A DNA stretch of 64,000 nt, taken from positions 42,219,289 to 42,283,288 of the forward strand of contig NC_092346.1 of the NCBI RefSeq assembly GCF_963676685.1. The letters are read 5' to 3'. Position numbers and translations under genes: made by a program. This DNA comes from Mytilus edulis (lineage: Eukaryota > Mollusca > Bivalvia > Mytilida > Mytilidae). Under the pieces are notes generated by a model that had not been told where the DNA came from, made no database searches, and worked only from the letters and a program-made list of their open reading frames with translations. Below are positions 24,541 through 36,560 of this stretch, one piece after another; the stretch's first letter is position 1, and each line of letters starts with the position of its first letter.

Positions 24541-25480
24541 TAAAAAAGCATTACCAGAGTGTGAAAGAAGAACCACGGAAATCGATAATAAGTACGATTT
24601 GCGATCACATTGTTTGACCGATTCTAAGTGTCGGTGCCTCATCTCAAAGGCGACATGTTTCTGCCTAAGATCTTTAGATACCATTATAGTCGTCTTATTT
24701 TGAAATTTAGAAAAATGTATTATATTACCGATTAGGACATTTTGACTGAGTGTGAATTCGCAAAATGGATGATCCATGCATAGCAGGAGATGATAAGCTG
24801 TTGACGTACCGCTCTCTTCCCTTTTAGAGTCCATGTAATTCCGTAAAGTTATGTTTGTTAGCTTGATAAGTCTCTTTCCATTCGATTTAATAGGTTTTAG
24901 CATCGGTAAATTACTGTCGCCTTAAATCATAGGTATGGGCAGACGTTGAATACATCTTTTAGTTCTAAATTTCACCAGAAAGAATCATGTTCACGTTGGC
25001 ATTATTAGTATCATTGAAGATTGATACATTGATTCTACATTACCTTATGCCATAAGAAATTTTCGAAATGACAATAAAGATAATCATCAATGTAACCATT
25101 GATGCAACAAAATGTTACATATATATTCTTAGGTGCATCTACATTATATTAGTTTAAACATGTTTAAAAGCACGTTTTTTATAATATTATCCGTCGATTT
25201 ATGACTTGTATGAAACTACTAATAAACTAAGATTGCAAATCCCTGTCGCAAAATTTACCTTAACTGAATGAGCTTATCCTTTAAGTTTTAATAATATAAA
25301 GCTCAGAAATTTGCTACGTATTTATCCATCTCCGGCTTTCAAAGCTAAGGGTTGGAATATTCCTGATGAAGACAAACCAAGAAAACGCCTAGAACGCGGG
25401 AAATTGTTTACGTGTTATTCTATACTTCCCAATTTCAGTAAAGTTAGATATATGATTTTCCAATTCTAGAGAACAATCAA
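24541..25480. other. non-coding; one unassigned ORF
   Basis: A 125-codon minus-strand ORF (24526-24903) covers much of the left part. Its C-terminal third overlaps the end of the R1 copy, and no domain is recognisable, so I do not call it a gene. Confidence 0.35.
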
Positions 25481-25556
25481 TCGACCACTCAAATTTTGTT
25501 TTAGATTTATTTACCCTATCGACCACTCAAATTTTGTTTTAGATTTAATTACCCTT
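25481..25556. repeat. 38-bp direct tandem duplication
   Basis: ATCGACCACTCAAATTTTGT at 25481 recurs at 25519; the two 38-base units are nearly identical (ATTTATTTACCCT versus ATTTAATTACCCT). Confidence 0.85.
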
Positions 25557-26654
25557 TGTTTGCTTCTTTTCGGTCGCTTGGTATTATATCAATTCATTCA
25601 AATTGACAAAAGTCTCATTGCATTTAAGAAGGTCTAGATACAACTTTTTCACCTTTAGCGAACCTGATATAGGTTAATATTGAAACAAATATACTCCGAA
25701 TAGAAAGTAAGTAATACGTATAAAAAATAAACCACAAAGGAATTGATATTTACATTTTTTTTAATTACAACGTTCTTCTGATTGCGTTTGAGTATAAAGT
25801 CGAACAATTATCTCTATCTCGGAAAGCTGAAAATCAAATGATGTACGCATAATGCTTTATATTGATCTGTTTTACCTTTTTATTGTAGCAAAGGAACTTG
25901 TTTTCATATGAAGCTTCCAGGTTGTCACATAAACAACTATTAAATACAGAAAATCAGCTGTTTTTAATATTTTTCAATTTAGCGCTAAAAGACAATTATT
26001 TGATCACGACAAGACGGAAATTTGAGCACCTATTTAACGACTAGAGATACACAAATAAGTCGGCCCTATGAAAGCAATGATTAATTGAATGGTGTCATGT
26101 TACAAAAAATATCTTGTTGGAAACAATTGGTTTTCAGAATAGTAGGCAATTTAAGGTTTGCAACACGTAGAATTTAATCATAGATCGGGTGACTAAACAC
26201 ATTCTCAGCTACTCAATTTGTCATTTCAACAAATCATCATTGGCTTAATATACATTTACCATCAATTCATATATATTACTCAGAGAATAAACTGTTCGAT
26301 CATTGACCACAAGTATACGACTGAAAACAGTAAATCTATTTTGAGATTTAATTTTTAAAAGGCAAAAAGCGGTTTCCCAAAGTGAACCATTTAAAGTAAA
26401 ACAATAAAACATAATATCAGCGTTTTTCAGCGCGTCTTCGTTTTATATTTATAAGCTCATTTTTTTCATGTAGTCCATTTTAAGCCTGGTATTTTTACTT
26501 TTACGAATATTAAATCAAATCATAACAACGTATTAGGGATTTAGATAAAACATACATATACAGTTAACCTTTCTAATGCACCGGATTTATTTAATCAATT
26601 GTTGGTGTTGTGTTTGTGTTTTCATCTTTCTCCACCTTATTTGTGATCTTTTCT
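25557..26654. other. non-coding, nothing recognised
   Basis: No supported feature. Confidence 0.4.
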
Positions 26655-26800
26655 AATTCTACATAAAAAATCCCTGTACCAAGTCCGGAAAATGACAGTT
26701 GTTATCCATTCGTTTGATATGTATGAGCTTTTGATTTTGCCATTTGATTAGGGAGTTTTCCACGGAGTTCAGTATTTTTGTGATTTTACCTTTTTAGTCC
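26655..26800 (+). repeat. dispersed repeat, family R1
   Basis: TTCTACATAAAAAATCCCTG, TACCAAGTCCGGAAAATGAC, AGTTGTTATCCATTCGTTTG, TGAGCTTTTGATTTTGCCAT, GGAGTTCAGTATTTTTGTGA, TTTTACCTTTTT. A near-consensus copy. Confidence 0.75.
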
Positions 26801-27800
26801 TTATCTGACTTATGGATTTGTTTGTCTACTATTTATTTTCGAACCTGGTTTGTTTTTTCATGAGTTTTACTGCCTTAAAAATATAAAAACAACAACATGT
26901 TATTGCAACATCGTGCAGATATTTCACGAAGCCTTTATCGACAATAACACACAGTAAAGCAGACATCTTTACTTTGGGAAAATACTTTGCTGTTGATTGT
27001 TTTATCAACCACATAAAGTAGCAGTTTATTGATAATCTTTGAAATCTTTCGCACATAACCAGACGATCGCATTACGATACATAAAACAGTGGTTTTATGG
27101 GAAAATGTTTGACTCATTGTTAAGTAAAACCCAAATATATATAATGTTAATAATAATGAAAGAGAAACGCGTTTTCATTCATATTTTCGTCTAGAAATTA
27201 ACATACGGGAGTAAATATACAACTTAATGTCACGACATGTTTGAACGCTGAATCTCAACTAGCACAATACAGAGAATTAAGAAAACTCTATAAAGTCGAG
27301 TGCAGAAATATATAGAAACAAGTTCAAAACTCATGTACACGTAAAAGAATAATATGAATTCAAAACTATGATTGAAATAAAACATACTGAATTCCTTGAT
27401 TTCAATACATTTCGTGATGTATCCTATTTAAGAGATATAAAAAACGAAACGGTCGGGAAAACAGATGAATGTAAAGATATATGACCAAAAGGTGAACAAG
27501 TAAAATAACAAAAAAAAAACACCTAATATCGACTTTGCATGATTTAATTGCAATCTTGTCTTTTGTGAAATGTGTTTATTTATCAGATGGGTGTACCATA
27601 TCGAAGTTCCTGAGTCACAGGTGTTTTGCTCGATTTCGTCCTGCTTAACCTCAAGTTTTCTATGTAGTGTTTCTTTTTAAAAAAAAATTGTATCCATGGT
27701 TTTGTCTATTTTTGTTCGAACTTGTCAAATTTGTGTCAAATGTCATTGCCACTGCCAAATCATTAAGTACTGCCAATGATACTATATGACATGATCACAG
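26801..27800. other. non-coding, nothing recognised
   Basis: Overlapping minus ORFs near 26829-27117 share DNA in two frames and have no domain. Confidence 0.4.
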
Positions 27801-27801
27801 C

Positions 27802-29088
27802 CAGGGGCGTAGCTACCCGGAGGCACGACAGCACGTGCATCCACGTCGTTTTCACAAAAAAAAAAAAAAAAAAAAAAAGCAGAAGAGAGAGAGATGAGTT
27901 GACAAATCGAAATCGGAGACTTTTGGTGTCTTTTTCGTCTATCCCAGATATTAGTTTGACAACCTAGTTACAAGTGTTGATGAAGCTGTTCATTCAGAAA
28001 AAAATCGTAGCTCCGAAGTTGCGTGCACATTGATTCGGCATGCAAAAAAAGAAATGGCAAAATAAAAATTTATAAATTGAATGTTAAAGGAAACAACTAT
28101 GTTGTCACTTTTTTTAATTGATGAAATATCATTAAATAACGACATTTGGTTTCAAAATAATTGGGTTTTTTTTGGAGATTATGACAAAATCGGAAGGTTA
28201 CTTGTATCTTTTACAAGATTTTTACTTTTGAATTTGTAATACTCAGTCTAAGATATGTAGTTTTGGAGCACATTTTACAGTGTACAGTTCATCAGTTGGG
28301 AATGAGATGTACCAAACGGCATTAGAATTATCAGATCCCTTCGATATCGTTGAAAATATGCCGAGGCGATGTGGTTGACAGACTACCGGAGCCAATCACC
28401 CTGCAACCACGCCAAAACAGTATTGGAAAGTCTCATTATTTTTTGCGTTCATAGACCATATGATAAGGCAACTGGAGAGTGGGGTCTCGTGAAGTTATCA
28501 GAAAATCGCTTCTTTGTGCTGTATCTGCTTCATCGTGTTGTAGGAAATATCACAAAAGAACAAATCTCAATATTGTCTGAAACATACGAAACTGACCTAG
28601 CATGTAATTTTGACGAATTCAATTGGGAGGTCGCTCGATGCCGAACACGTACACTGGTTTATAACATCTCGCGAGTGCTACCATGCCATGATGGCCCTGA
28701 GATCTACCAGTCACGGTACTACGTATGTAATTGAAAACAAATGTACGATCAACAATGAACAACGAAAGTTGCATAGCATTACTGCATATTCATCGGGATT
28801 TCAGTGTGAATGTTGACAAAGTAATAGAGAAGTGTGTTTCTGCCCAGACCCGAAGAGCAGATTTTGGACAATTTTGAGTAAATTATGTATCACAAATATG
28901 TGTTGTTTATGTATTACTATATTCAGAAGATTTATTAATAGTTTTACATTCATAAATTTTTATCTACAAATAGCTCCTCTTTTAACCGTCCTATGACCGA
29001 AAACCGAAAAAAAATAAATTTGCTGCATAATAGGGTCCCAAAAATTTGTAGTAGTTGCTTCCACATCGTTTCTTTCTAGCTACGCCTG
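27802..29088 (+). mobile_element. degenerate hAT DNA transposon with short TIRs
   Basis: Left end CAGGGGCGTAGCTACC (27802) and right end CTAGCTACGCCTG (to 29088) are inverted copies apart from a two-base gap. Inside are broken pieces of a ZMYM/hAT-type transposase (next entry) and an A run of about 24 at 27858-27881. The flanks share only ACAGC, so a clean 8-bp target duplication is not visible. Size about 1.29 kb, shorter than an autonomous element, indicating internal deletion. Confidence 0.75.
28318..28852 (+). pseudogene. broken hAT transposase (ZMYM-like)
   Basis: Pieces in different frames. About 28318-28490: a SDPFDIVENMPRRCG-like block, an in-frame TGA where Arg is usual, then QTTGANHPATTPKQYWKV and FIDHMIRQLESG. 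About 28500-28650 in another frame: ENRFFVLYLLHRVVGNITKE and FNWEVARCRTR. About 28760-28850: CIALLHIHRDF, VNVDKVIEK and RRADFGQF, the C-terminal hAT dimerisation tail. The stretch between the second and third pieces, which normally holds the conserved SATSERSFS-type segment, is missing. At least one stop, frame changes and a deletion; certainly inactive. Family recognised from motif order by memory. Confidence 0.75.
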
Positions 29089-29169
29089 ACAGCCCATTAC
29101 TAATGAGACAAGGCAAAATATTATAAATTGCCTGTCTCTTTCAAAATCTAACTTGATTCATTTATACTG

Positions 29170-29982
29170 TAGGGATGTCAACTCGGTGAGTATTTACTAA
29201 TCGATTACTCGCTGGATTAACCGAGCGATACTCGAGTACTCGCTCGGTGAAACATTTACAAAATGGAAATACAAAATTATACTATTTTATGTATTGTAGG
29301 TCGTTGTCTTATGATCGCAAAACCCTCAAGATTATAACCTAGGACTAGATTATAGTCCTAGGAATTTTATACCATAATTGATAGCTCATTTACTATCTGT
29401 ACTAATTATGTAAACGGGTAATTCTAATCAAGTTATTAATTAATGTCTATAGAGAAATTATTACTCAAACAACAGTATTTGAAAACCGTAAAAAAACACA
29501 TCTATTAATCAACAAAGGGTGATAGTTATAACTTACTGATGCCATTAGTCATTTCTGAGGGTCGATACAGGATGCAACGAAATTGTTCTTATTTAAAAAT
29601 ATTATCTTGTCAACTTTTTCCAGGACGTAGCGATTTCTCAACAGTCAGGTTGATGAAAATATTTGCCCTGCCGGTACAGAGGTGGGGAGTGACTTAGATT
29701 AGCTAAAAGTGTTCTTGCTCATATATCCTACATATACCTCTGATTTGAAGAATTTTAAATGATAGTTAGATGCAAACATTCGAATTGTATTCAATTTTTT
29801 TTTTTAATTTTGAAGAATATATAATGTCCCGGGAGGTGCTCTAAATAAAAATATTTTTTGTTTAAACTTAAGAAAGAAACAACATTCTAACAGGAAACCG
29901 ATTAGTCGAGTATCATTTTGGTAATCGATACTCGGTACTACTGAACGATACTCGAGTACTCGAATACTCGTTGACATCCCTA
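29170..29982. mobile_element. hAT-type MITE, 813 bp
   Basis: Terminal inverted repeats TAGGGATGTCAAC at 29170 and GTTGACATCCCTA ending 29982. Subterminal inverted blocks rich in GATACTCGAGTACTCG lie just inside both ends. Flanks ATTTATAC (29160-29167) and ATTTATAA (29983-29990) match at 7 of 8 positions, close to an 8-bp hAT target duplication. No transposase ORF inside. It lies about 80 bp from the dead hAT element. Confidence 0.85.
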
Positions 29983-30397
29983 ATTTATAACATAGAATTT
30001 ATATCGACTATTCATATAATGATAAGACAGTTAACGTCTTCTTACAAGACATTATATAGATATCAGAAGATGTAGTATGAGTAACTAAAAAGTGCATTCG
30101 ATGAAACTCTAAGATATCATTAGTTTAATTTAAACATATCTTATTATCCAAAACATTGACAAAAGGATCAGACACAAGTTTTGCAACTTAAAACGTCTTC
30201 TCCGATACATCATTGTGTATAGTGATAAAACCGTATTCAGTTCAAGCCAACAACTGCAATCAGATTGAACCAAGCTTTGCCAGGATAAAAAAAAAATACT
30301 TTATGATTATGTGTAATTTCTTATATGTACTGTGATCGACCTTAAGTCTGGATACATGCAAATACTTGCAGAAAAAGATAACACTACAAATAATTAT

Positions 30398-30556
30398 AGG
30401 TTTCATAACGAATGAGAATTAGATATCGATTGATATCAACTCGAGTTATCTAATTTCAATAATAATAAACGAGCCTATGGCGAGTTTATTATTATTGAAA
30501 TTAAATAACGAGAGTTGATATCAAGCGATATCTAATTCTCACAAGTTGTTAAACCT
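30398..30556. repeat. foldback with about 65-78-bp arms
   Basis: Left arm TGAGAATTAGATATCGATTG (from 30413) through CAATAATAATAAACGAG; right arm from 30479 through GATATCTAATTCTCA (to 30541). Arms agree at roughly nine of ten positions and weaker pairing continues outward (AGGTTT / AAACCT). Loop is only a few bases. It shares the string GTTATCTAATTT with the TIR of the next element. Confidence 0.85.
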
Positions 30557-30648
30557 ATTTCTCTTATGGCAAAAAGTTGAATGTGCGTGGCCTATTTGTT
30601 GCGAGTTGTGTTGCTACGGCCGTTTTTCTTTGCAACGCGTACTGATCT

Positions 30649-31370
30649 TTCTCTTATGGTTGGGGCCTGTTATCTAATTTGTAACAAGTGTATTGACACG
30701 TTATTTCTACAATAATTAACAAATAACTCACTTATTGCGCCTTAAAATCTTCTTTTTATCAAATTTTATTACATTCCGAAGCGGCACAGAAGCCAGAAAA
30801 TGCCCGGTGTTTATGTATGACACCGGAAGCAAACCTATGACGTCACGTAGTGTAGGGACCAAAGAAGATAACAGCTTTTCGCGGAATTTTCTTTAATGAA
30901 GATTTTACACTGAAATTGTGATTGAAATTTAATTATGAACTTGTTTTGCATTAGAATAGAGATAACTGTATTGTATTTGAAGCTTTGCGGACGTCCATCG
31001 GTAGTTTTACTGTCGCATACAGAAGGAAATTGAAATTGGAAGTTGTACCAGTTATAATGCCCTTTGCTCCGTTACATAACCGTACACGGGTTCCTTTCTT
31101 TATTTCTTCGTCCATGATAAGATTTATACGAAAATCGCGAAAACCGGAAGTAAACAATCAGTTGTCAAGAAAAAAAGTAGTCCCGTCATGACCTTTTCCA
31201 GTGAATAATGACCTGATCAACGGCCAATGAAAATATTGGAAATTTACGAGATAAGCCAATCAAATTAACGTAATTTTGATATCACTTTTTCATATCACAC
31301 TCCGTACGGTGTGATACGAAAAATATCTATTCACGTGGGAGTTAGATAACAGGCCCCAACCATAAGAGAA
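30649..31370. mobile_element. TIR-flanked cassette, about 720 bp
   Basis: TCTCTTATGGTTGGGGCCTG followed by TTATCTAA at 30649-30676, and the exact reverse (TTAGATAACAGGCCCCAACC, ATAAGAGA) at 31342-31369: perfect inverted repeats of about 28 bp. Flanks TACTGATC and TACTCATC could be an imperfect 8-bp target duplication. Inside, read on the minus strand, are a palindrome TATCACACCGTACGGAGTGT, CCAAT-type boxes (GATTGG, CATTGG), an ETS-type CTTCCGG and then a short ORF; on the plus side are ACACCGGAAG and a full CRE TGACGTCA (30838). No transposase. Confidence 0.7.
30951..31115 (-). other. short ORF inside the TIR cassette
   Basis: Starting from the ATG at 31115 (inner Met of a slightly longer ORF), about 54 codons: begins MDEEIKKGTRVRLCNGAKG, then IITGTTSNFNF, and ends NTIQLSLF before TAA. 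It sits directly downstream of the ETS/CCAAT-like motifs, as a first exon of a housekeeping-type gene would. I do not know the family; the GTRVRL...GAKGIITG pattern suggests a small beta-barrel fold at most. A GT that could serve as a splice donor lies near the end. It may be a captured promoter plus first exon, or chance. Confidence 0.3.
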
Positions 31371-31389
31371 TACTCATCGAAGACACCAA

Positions 31390-31632
31390 TATAATGCTAT
31401 AATTGGTTTCGTCTACATAAAACTCAACAGTTGTGAGGTCAAATCTAATACGAAGTTAAAAAGCAATACAATCCAAAAAATTTGCGAAAGGATGTGCCAA
31501 ATATTGCGAAGTAAACTATACATGCATAACTGGAAATTTACAGATTTGTCATGATGCAAGAACTTCTAGACTGATGGTACCATTGGAGACGAAACATTCA
31601 CCTACAGTGACATCGAGCCAATTGTTGTAAAA
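31390..31632 (+). repeat. family R2 repeat, drifted
   Basis: TTGGTTTCGTCTACATAAAA, CTCAACAGTTGTGAGG, TACGAAGTTAAAAAGC, and the end CATTGGAGACGAAAC ... AGTGACATCGAGCCAATTGTTG. Begins immediately beyond the TIR cassette. Confidence 0.65.
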
Positions 31633-33334
31633 ATTTATCAAAGATCCTGTTGCGGTCGATTAAACAATTGGCAGGCCAGATCAAGTACGAAGAGCATCTG
31701 TTTGTCAATTTACGACATAATGCTTATGCGAAAAACAGTAAACAGTGGATTATATTTGAAAAAGAAAAATGAAAAATGAAACTTTGATGAGGGATGTGTA
31801 ATGGACAAAACCAATACAGTTAACAAGAATGTTATCATTTTATCAAAGGAATTGTACTTTGAATGCAATTCCTGATCTTGACCTACATTAACCATGAGCA
31901 TAAGATATAAAACCTTAAAACAAAGCTAATGGATTATCTGGTCTCGACCTGAATTGTTTCTCTTTCATGAACGTCGATATGAAGTGGTAAAACTTTGATG
32001 GAATATATCTGGAAGTATTGAAATGTTGCATTAAGAAACCCTAAATACTTCCTTGAAATCTATTATTTATATTGAAATAAATAACAATACAAATGGAACT
32101 TGAAAACATGCAAACAAGCAGACATATTACCACAAAGACATTTGCAAGGCATCTTTAAGGATAAGTTGACACAGAAAAAAGGCTTCAATCGACAATCAAA
32201 ACGAATTTGATGGTAATAACTGGGGTTTTTTTTTCTGTGACAAAATTGTAAACTATATTTAGAACAAGAACAAGTTGACATAATTCATTAAAGCTAATAT
32301 GTAGGATCTGAAAAGTTGTTGGATCGAAGATAATAGCAGGAAACTTGAACCAGCACTAAAAAAGGTGGTAAACATTAATTGTTGAAATTTGCTTCTGGTG
32401 CATTCAAATTGGTACAATTTATGTTATTACGATAACCGTGTCGATCCCTCTGCTTGTGAGCTGTTATATCCTTGGCGTATTTCAAGTCTAGTAACCAGTA
32501 CTTCTAACTACGCATAGAAAACGGATATCGTGTTATAAAAATTTGCTATTATATAAAAATTTATACAATTTAAATTGTGAAATATATCTGCTTCATGCTA
32601 AACTCTGATTTTGAATGTTTTGACTTCAACTACTAGTATCACTGAAAAGACACTTAATTATTGTTGAAATGAGCATCAAGTGCAGTAAAAATTAGTACCA
32701 ATAAAATTATTGTTATGTTGGGCAGAAATTACGAGTAACAACAGGCCATCCAATTGATATTTCAAAAAGTTGCTAGAAAAGGTCTTTAACGTACAATGAG
32801 TGTGACAGTCAACCAACAAAATGCACCGGATTTACAGTCTCCATTCCGACCAGAGATGACTATACATGATCATTACATGGACATCCTGAAATGCCTTGAA
32901 CAGACGCCTCATTCAAGGCACCGATTTAATGACTAATTTGAAATACTTCATTTGACCACATTTCTATATCGCAATTAAACTATTTTTAATCAAGTGTAAG
33001 GGATAGACATGGAGTTTGATTTCTGAAGTACAGATATATCTAAACTGAAAGGTGAAGTATTCAAACAATGACAAAGTGCCACATCAACAAACACTGGAAA
33101 ATGATAAGGAACATATACATAAGACACAGAAACATGTTTAATGTCTAAACATAGTATTTCTTAGCAAATTTAGACTGTAAAAATATTTCTTTACAACGTC
33201 AGTTTTTATGATATGTTTAACGTTAAAATACCCATTTCAGTTGTCCAAAATCAACATAAAGGCACTAGTGATTTTACAAATCTGAAATTGCTAGTCATGA
33301 CTATTTTTGATATTTTGTAAATTGGATAAAAAAA
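31633..33334. other. non-coding, nothing firm
   Basis: Weak similarity between 32370-32430 and 32655-32715 (ATTGTTGAAATT...GGTGCA versus ATTGTTGAAATGAGCATCAAG). No gene recognised. Confidence 0.35.
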
Positions 33335-33400
33335 AGTATAACAAAAATACCGAACTCCAAGGGAAACTCAAAAAGGAGGAGTCCGAAAAAACTGACCAAA
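33335..33400 (-). repeat. fragment of family R1
   Basis: ACCGAACTCCAAGGGAAACT then GGAGGAGTCCG: the R1 tail in reverse orientation. Confidence 0.5.
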
Positions 33401-35317
33401 TAAAACGTTTAATTGAATTATATTGCAATCATACACAGACTTACATATTAAGAAGAATCTATAACAAATGTAAAATATTTGATTTTTTCAGGTTAACAAT
33501 ACCGTTAATCTTAGCCTCTAGCTTCTTTTGTCATTTCATTTGCAATTAAACCCTGCTGACATTACATCTTAGATTTATATTGATAAACTGATGACTAACA
33601 TGATAAACAAAATACCTGATTTCTGTAATAATGCTTTAGGACAGACTTCATTTGAAATGAATTATAGATGAGCATTCAATTTCATCAAAACGAGTGTTGT
33701 CTTATTCAAATTACAATTGGAAAAAAAAGTAATACGACATATATAAGGATATTCTCATTCATTTAGATTTATGTTTCTATAATTAGTTTAAAATGAAAAA
33801 TAAGCAATAAGTATCATCTTCTATTTGAAGTACTAGCTAGAGTTCGTTCTTTAAAAATAAAAGATATTAGTTTTACTATGCATAGATACACGTTGTATAC
33901 AGTACTTACATTGATTTTGACCTTGGTCTATCGATTTTTAAAAAAAATTGTTCAACTGTCATGGTCTGCTGCGTGAATTAAGTTATTTGCTTACCTTTCG
34001 AAGATCTGTTTTTGGAGGGAATGAAGTAGCTCAGTCTTTAGTTTTATATGTTGCACGTGGTTTGCGTATTGATGTTTGTTTGTCTTCATCTTTTTGTGTC
34101 TTTTCGTTGTCAGTTTAGTTCTGACTTATGATTTTGAATGTTCTTTGGTATCTTTGGTAGAAATGACAATGAGACGGAGAAAATTGTTGGATACTCAAGG
34201 TGTACTTGGGAGAAAGACAAAAATTGAAAAAAATCTTTTAATGTACACTTTTGAAATAATTTTGGTATATTACAATAGGGGTTTTGATTGGTTCATTACA
34301 GACTATTCAAATATTTGAGTTGCAAGAAGTTTAATAGAGGCCCACTCGTACGCACCGTTTTTGTTAAGTGGAGTTTTGATGGGACTTGACCAGCATAATG
34401 GATGACGATTTTCGGGTGGAGTACAGTTTGTGTCTCTTCTAAGAACGCCCATGGCAAAAGAAATCGTTGGAAACATAAAAACCCATGAAAATCGATTGGT
34501 AGTCTGTAATAAACCTTTTGCTATTTTTTTACTTAAGTTTTGACAATAAATATTCCGTCTTAAAACAATTTATTGCTTATGCAGTGTATATATTTATAGG
34601 TATAAGTTAAGTATCTGCCTGAGACCATATTTTTACATCTCAATTTATCCCAATAACTAAATATTTCATGCATTTCAATATACTTAGGATTGATAGATAT
34701 AAATGCATTTTTTAATTAAGACTTTAACATTCTATTTGACATTTTAGAAATATCCAATATATAGTGAACATGAGAAATCATGTTTATTTGAGTTTTGAAG
34801 AAAATTCATTTATTTTAGTAAGATTTGTAATCGACGAAAAAGGTATCATATAACCAATATATATTCTATATTGCTATATTTTATTCCCTCTAATATCCCT
34901 CAAATATTAAAAAAAAAAAAAAAAAAAATTCCTTCGAGGTAAGATATTTGGAAATGTAAAACGTTTAAGTAATCCGAAATATTGTCGGCCATAGCAAAAG
35001 AATATAACGAATAGCTACGTTAGCAATTCCAAAATGTCTCTTCAGTGATGCTCGAGGTTTGAAATATTTTAGTTTACGACTAGCGATTTTTGCTTGAAAA
35101 ATTACTTATTTCTTAAATATACCTCACAGTTTTCTAGTAAATAAAACCTTTAAAAAAGAACATTTTATCATTGCCTGTCAATTTTAAATTAAGGAAGATG
35201 GTCGTGGTGGGATGCCCAATATATATTCATATTTTTTTTAACTTTACATCATATCGCACAATCAAAATGTTTTATTCCTTCTTTTTTTTTTGCACTTTTA
35301 TGTTTTTGTACCAAAAA
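33401..35317. other. non-coding; poly-A tract and repeat piece
   Basis: 34030-34185 resembles 17500-17625 (see there). An A run of about 20 lies at 34909-34928. No exon recognised. Confidence 0.35.
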
Positions 35318-35450
35318 CTGAAATCACCAAAAATACTGAACTCCGAGGAAAATTCAAAACAGAAAGTCCCTAATCAAATGGCAAAATCAAAAGCTCAAAA
35401 AAATCAAACGAATGGATAACAAATGTCATACTCCTGACTTGGTACAGTCT
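35318..35450 (-). repeat. dispersed repeat, family R1
   Basis: AATACTGAACTCCGAGGAAA, AGTCCCTAATCAAATGGCAA, AATCAAAAGCTCAAAA, ATCAAACGAATGGATAACAA, CTCCTGACTTGGTACAG. The reverse complement of the 26655 copy. Confidence 0.75.
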
Positions 35451-35967
35451 CAACATTCTTTTTTAGCAATTGAGAAATATTTTAGATACTATAACGACTA
35501 CTTTTTGTATCTTATCATTTTGTTTTTAGTTTTTGATAGATGTTGTCAATATCGATATCATAATTGTTCTTTATAAGACCTTTAAAGACCGTCTATTCTC
35601 TTTCTTAATGATAAAAAGAAAAGACATCAACATTTGTATTACGTACTAAGTGGTAATAACCTCAATGAAATTATAGGAGTCTTATACAATAAGTAGGTTT
35701 AGTAATTTGTTTTGTTGATGGAATTTCTTATCATCAATGGTAAATTATTTCTTGATTTCATTCAATTTGTCGATTTCTATTTACTATTATATGATAACGA
35801 CAATTGTCCGATACATATTGTATTCCTGTAGAAAATTAATGTTAGAATTGTATAAACTTAGAATAGTGATATTGCCGTCATTGTAAACGATCAACCTCTA
35901 GTCAAAAATCGAAATCAGCCAGGGCAGAACGGAGAAAATCGGGTAAAGTCAACTCTTTTGGTAGAAA
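35451..35967. other. non-coding, nothing recognised
   Basis: Spacer between two R1 copies in the same orientation. Confidence 0.4.
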
Positions 35968-36108
35968 ATGAAGTAACAAAAATACTGAACTCCAAAGAAA
36001 AATTCAAAACGAAAAGTGCGGAATCAAAAGGCAAAATCATAAGCTCAAAATACATCAAACGAATGGATAATAACTTTCATATTCCTGGCTTGGTATAGAC
36101 ATTTAGGG
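35968..36108 (-). repeat. dispersed repeat, family R1
   Basis: AATACTGAACTCCAAAGAAA, GCGGAATCAAAAGGCAAAAT, CATAAGCTCAAAATACATCA, AACGAATGGATAATAACTTT, TTCCTGGCTTGGTATAG. Second reverse copy within 700 bp. Confidence 0.75.
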
Positions 36109-36334
36109 TTGCAATCTAGATTTTTATTGGGTTCGTATTGCTCAGTCCTTAGTTTATGTGGTTTGTTCTCGAAACTGTTGTTTGTTTGCTTGTTTGTTTT
36201 TTCGTTTTCCGTTTTCTCTTTACCATGTTTTTGTCGGTTTAATTTCGGCTTGAGCTTATTTATAACTTTGGTCTTTTTCGTCTCTCTTTGCTGACGTGAA
36301 TTATCATTGATGTGTATTTATAAATTAACTGTTT

Positions 36335-36560
36335 ACAAATTTTTGAATTATTGAAATACTAAGGCTTTTCTACCTCAGGCATAGATTACCTTAGCTGAAT
36401 TTGGCAAAACTTTTAGGAATTTTGGTCCTCAATGCTCTTCAACTTCGTACTTTATTTGGCTTTTTATAACTTTTTTGGATTCGAGCGTCACTGATGAATT
36501 TTTTGTGGACGAAACGCGCGTCTGGCGTAGATATAAAATTTAGTCCTGGTATCTATGATG
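36335..36560 (-). repeat. family R2 repeat, reverse
   Basis: On the minus strand: ATAGATACCAGGACTAAATT, CCAGACGCGCGTTTCGTCCA, CATCAGTGACGCTCGAATCC, AAATAAAGTACGAAGTTGAA, GAGCATTGAGGACCAAAATT, CTAAGGTAATCTATGCCTGA. Close to the consensus seen at 23830. Confidence 0.75.

Noticed and set aside
24526..24903. 125-codon minus-strand ORF
   Set aside because: No domain, its C-terminal part overlaps an R1 repeat, and there is no splice or start context to support it.
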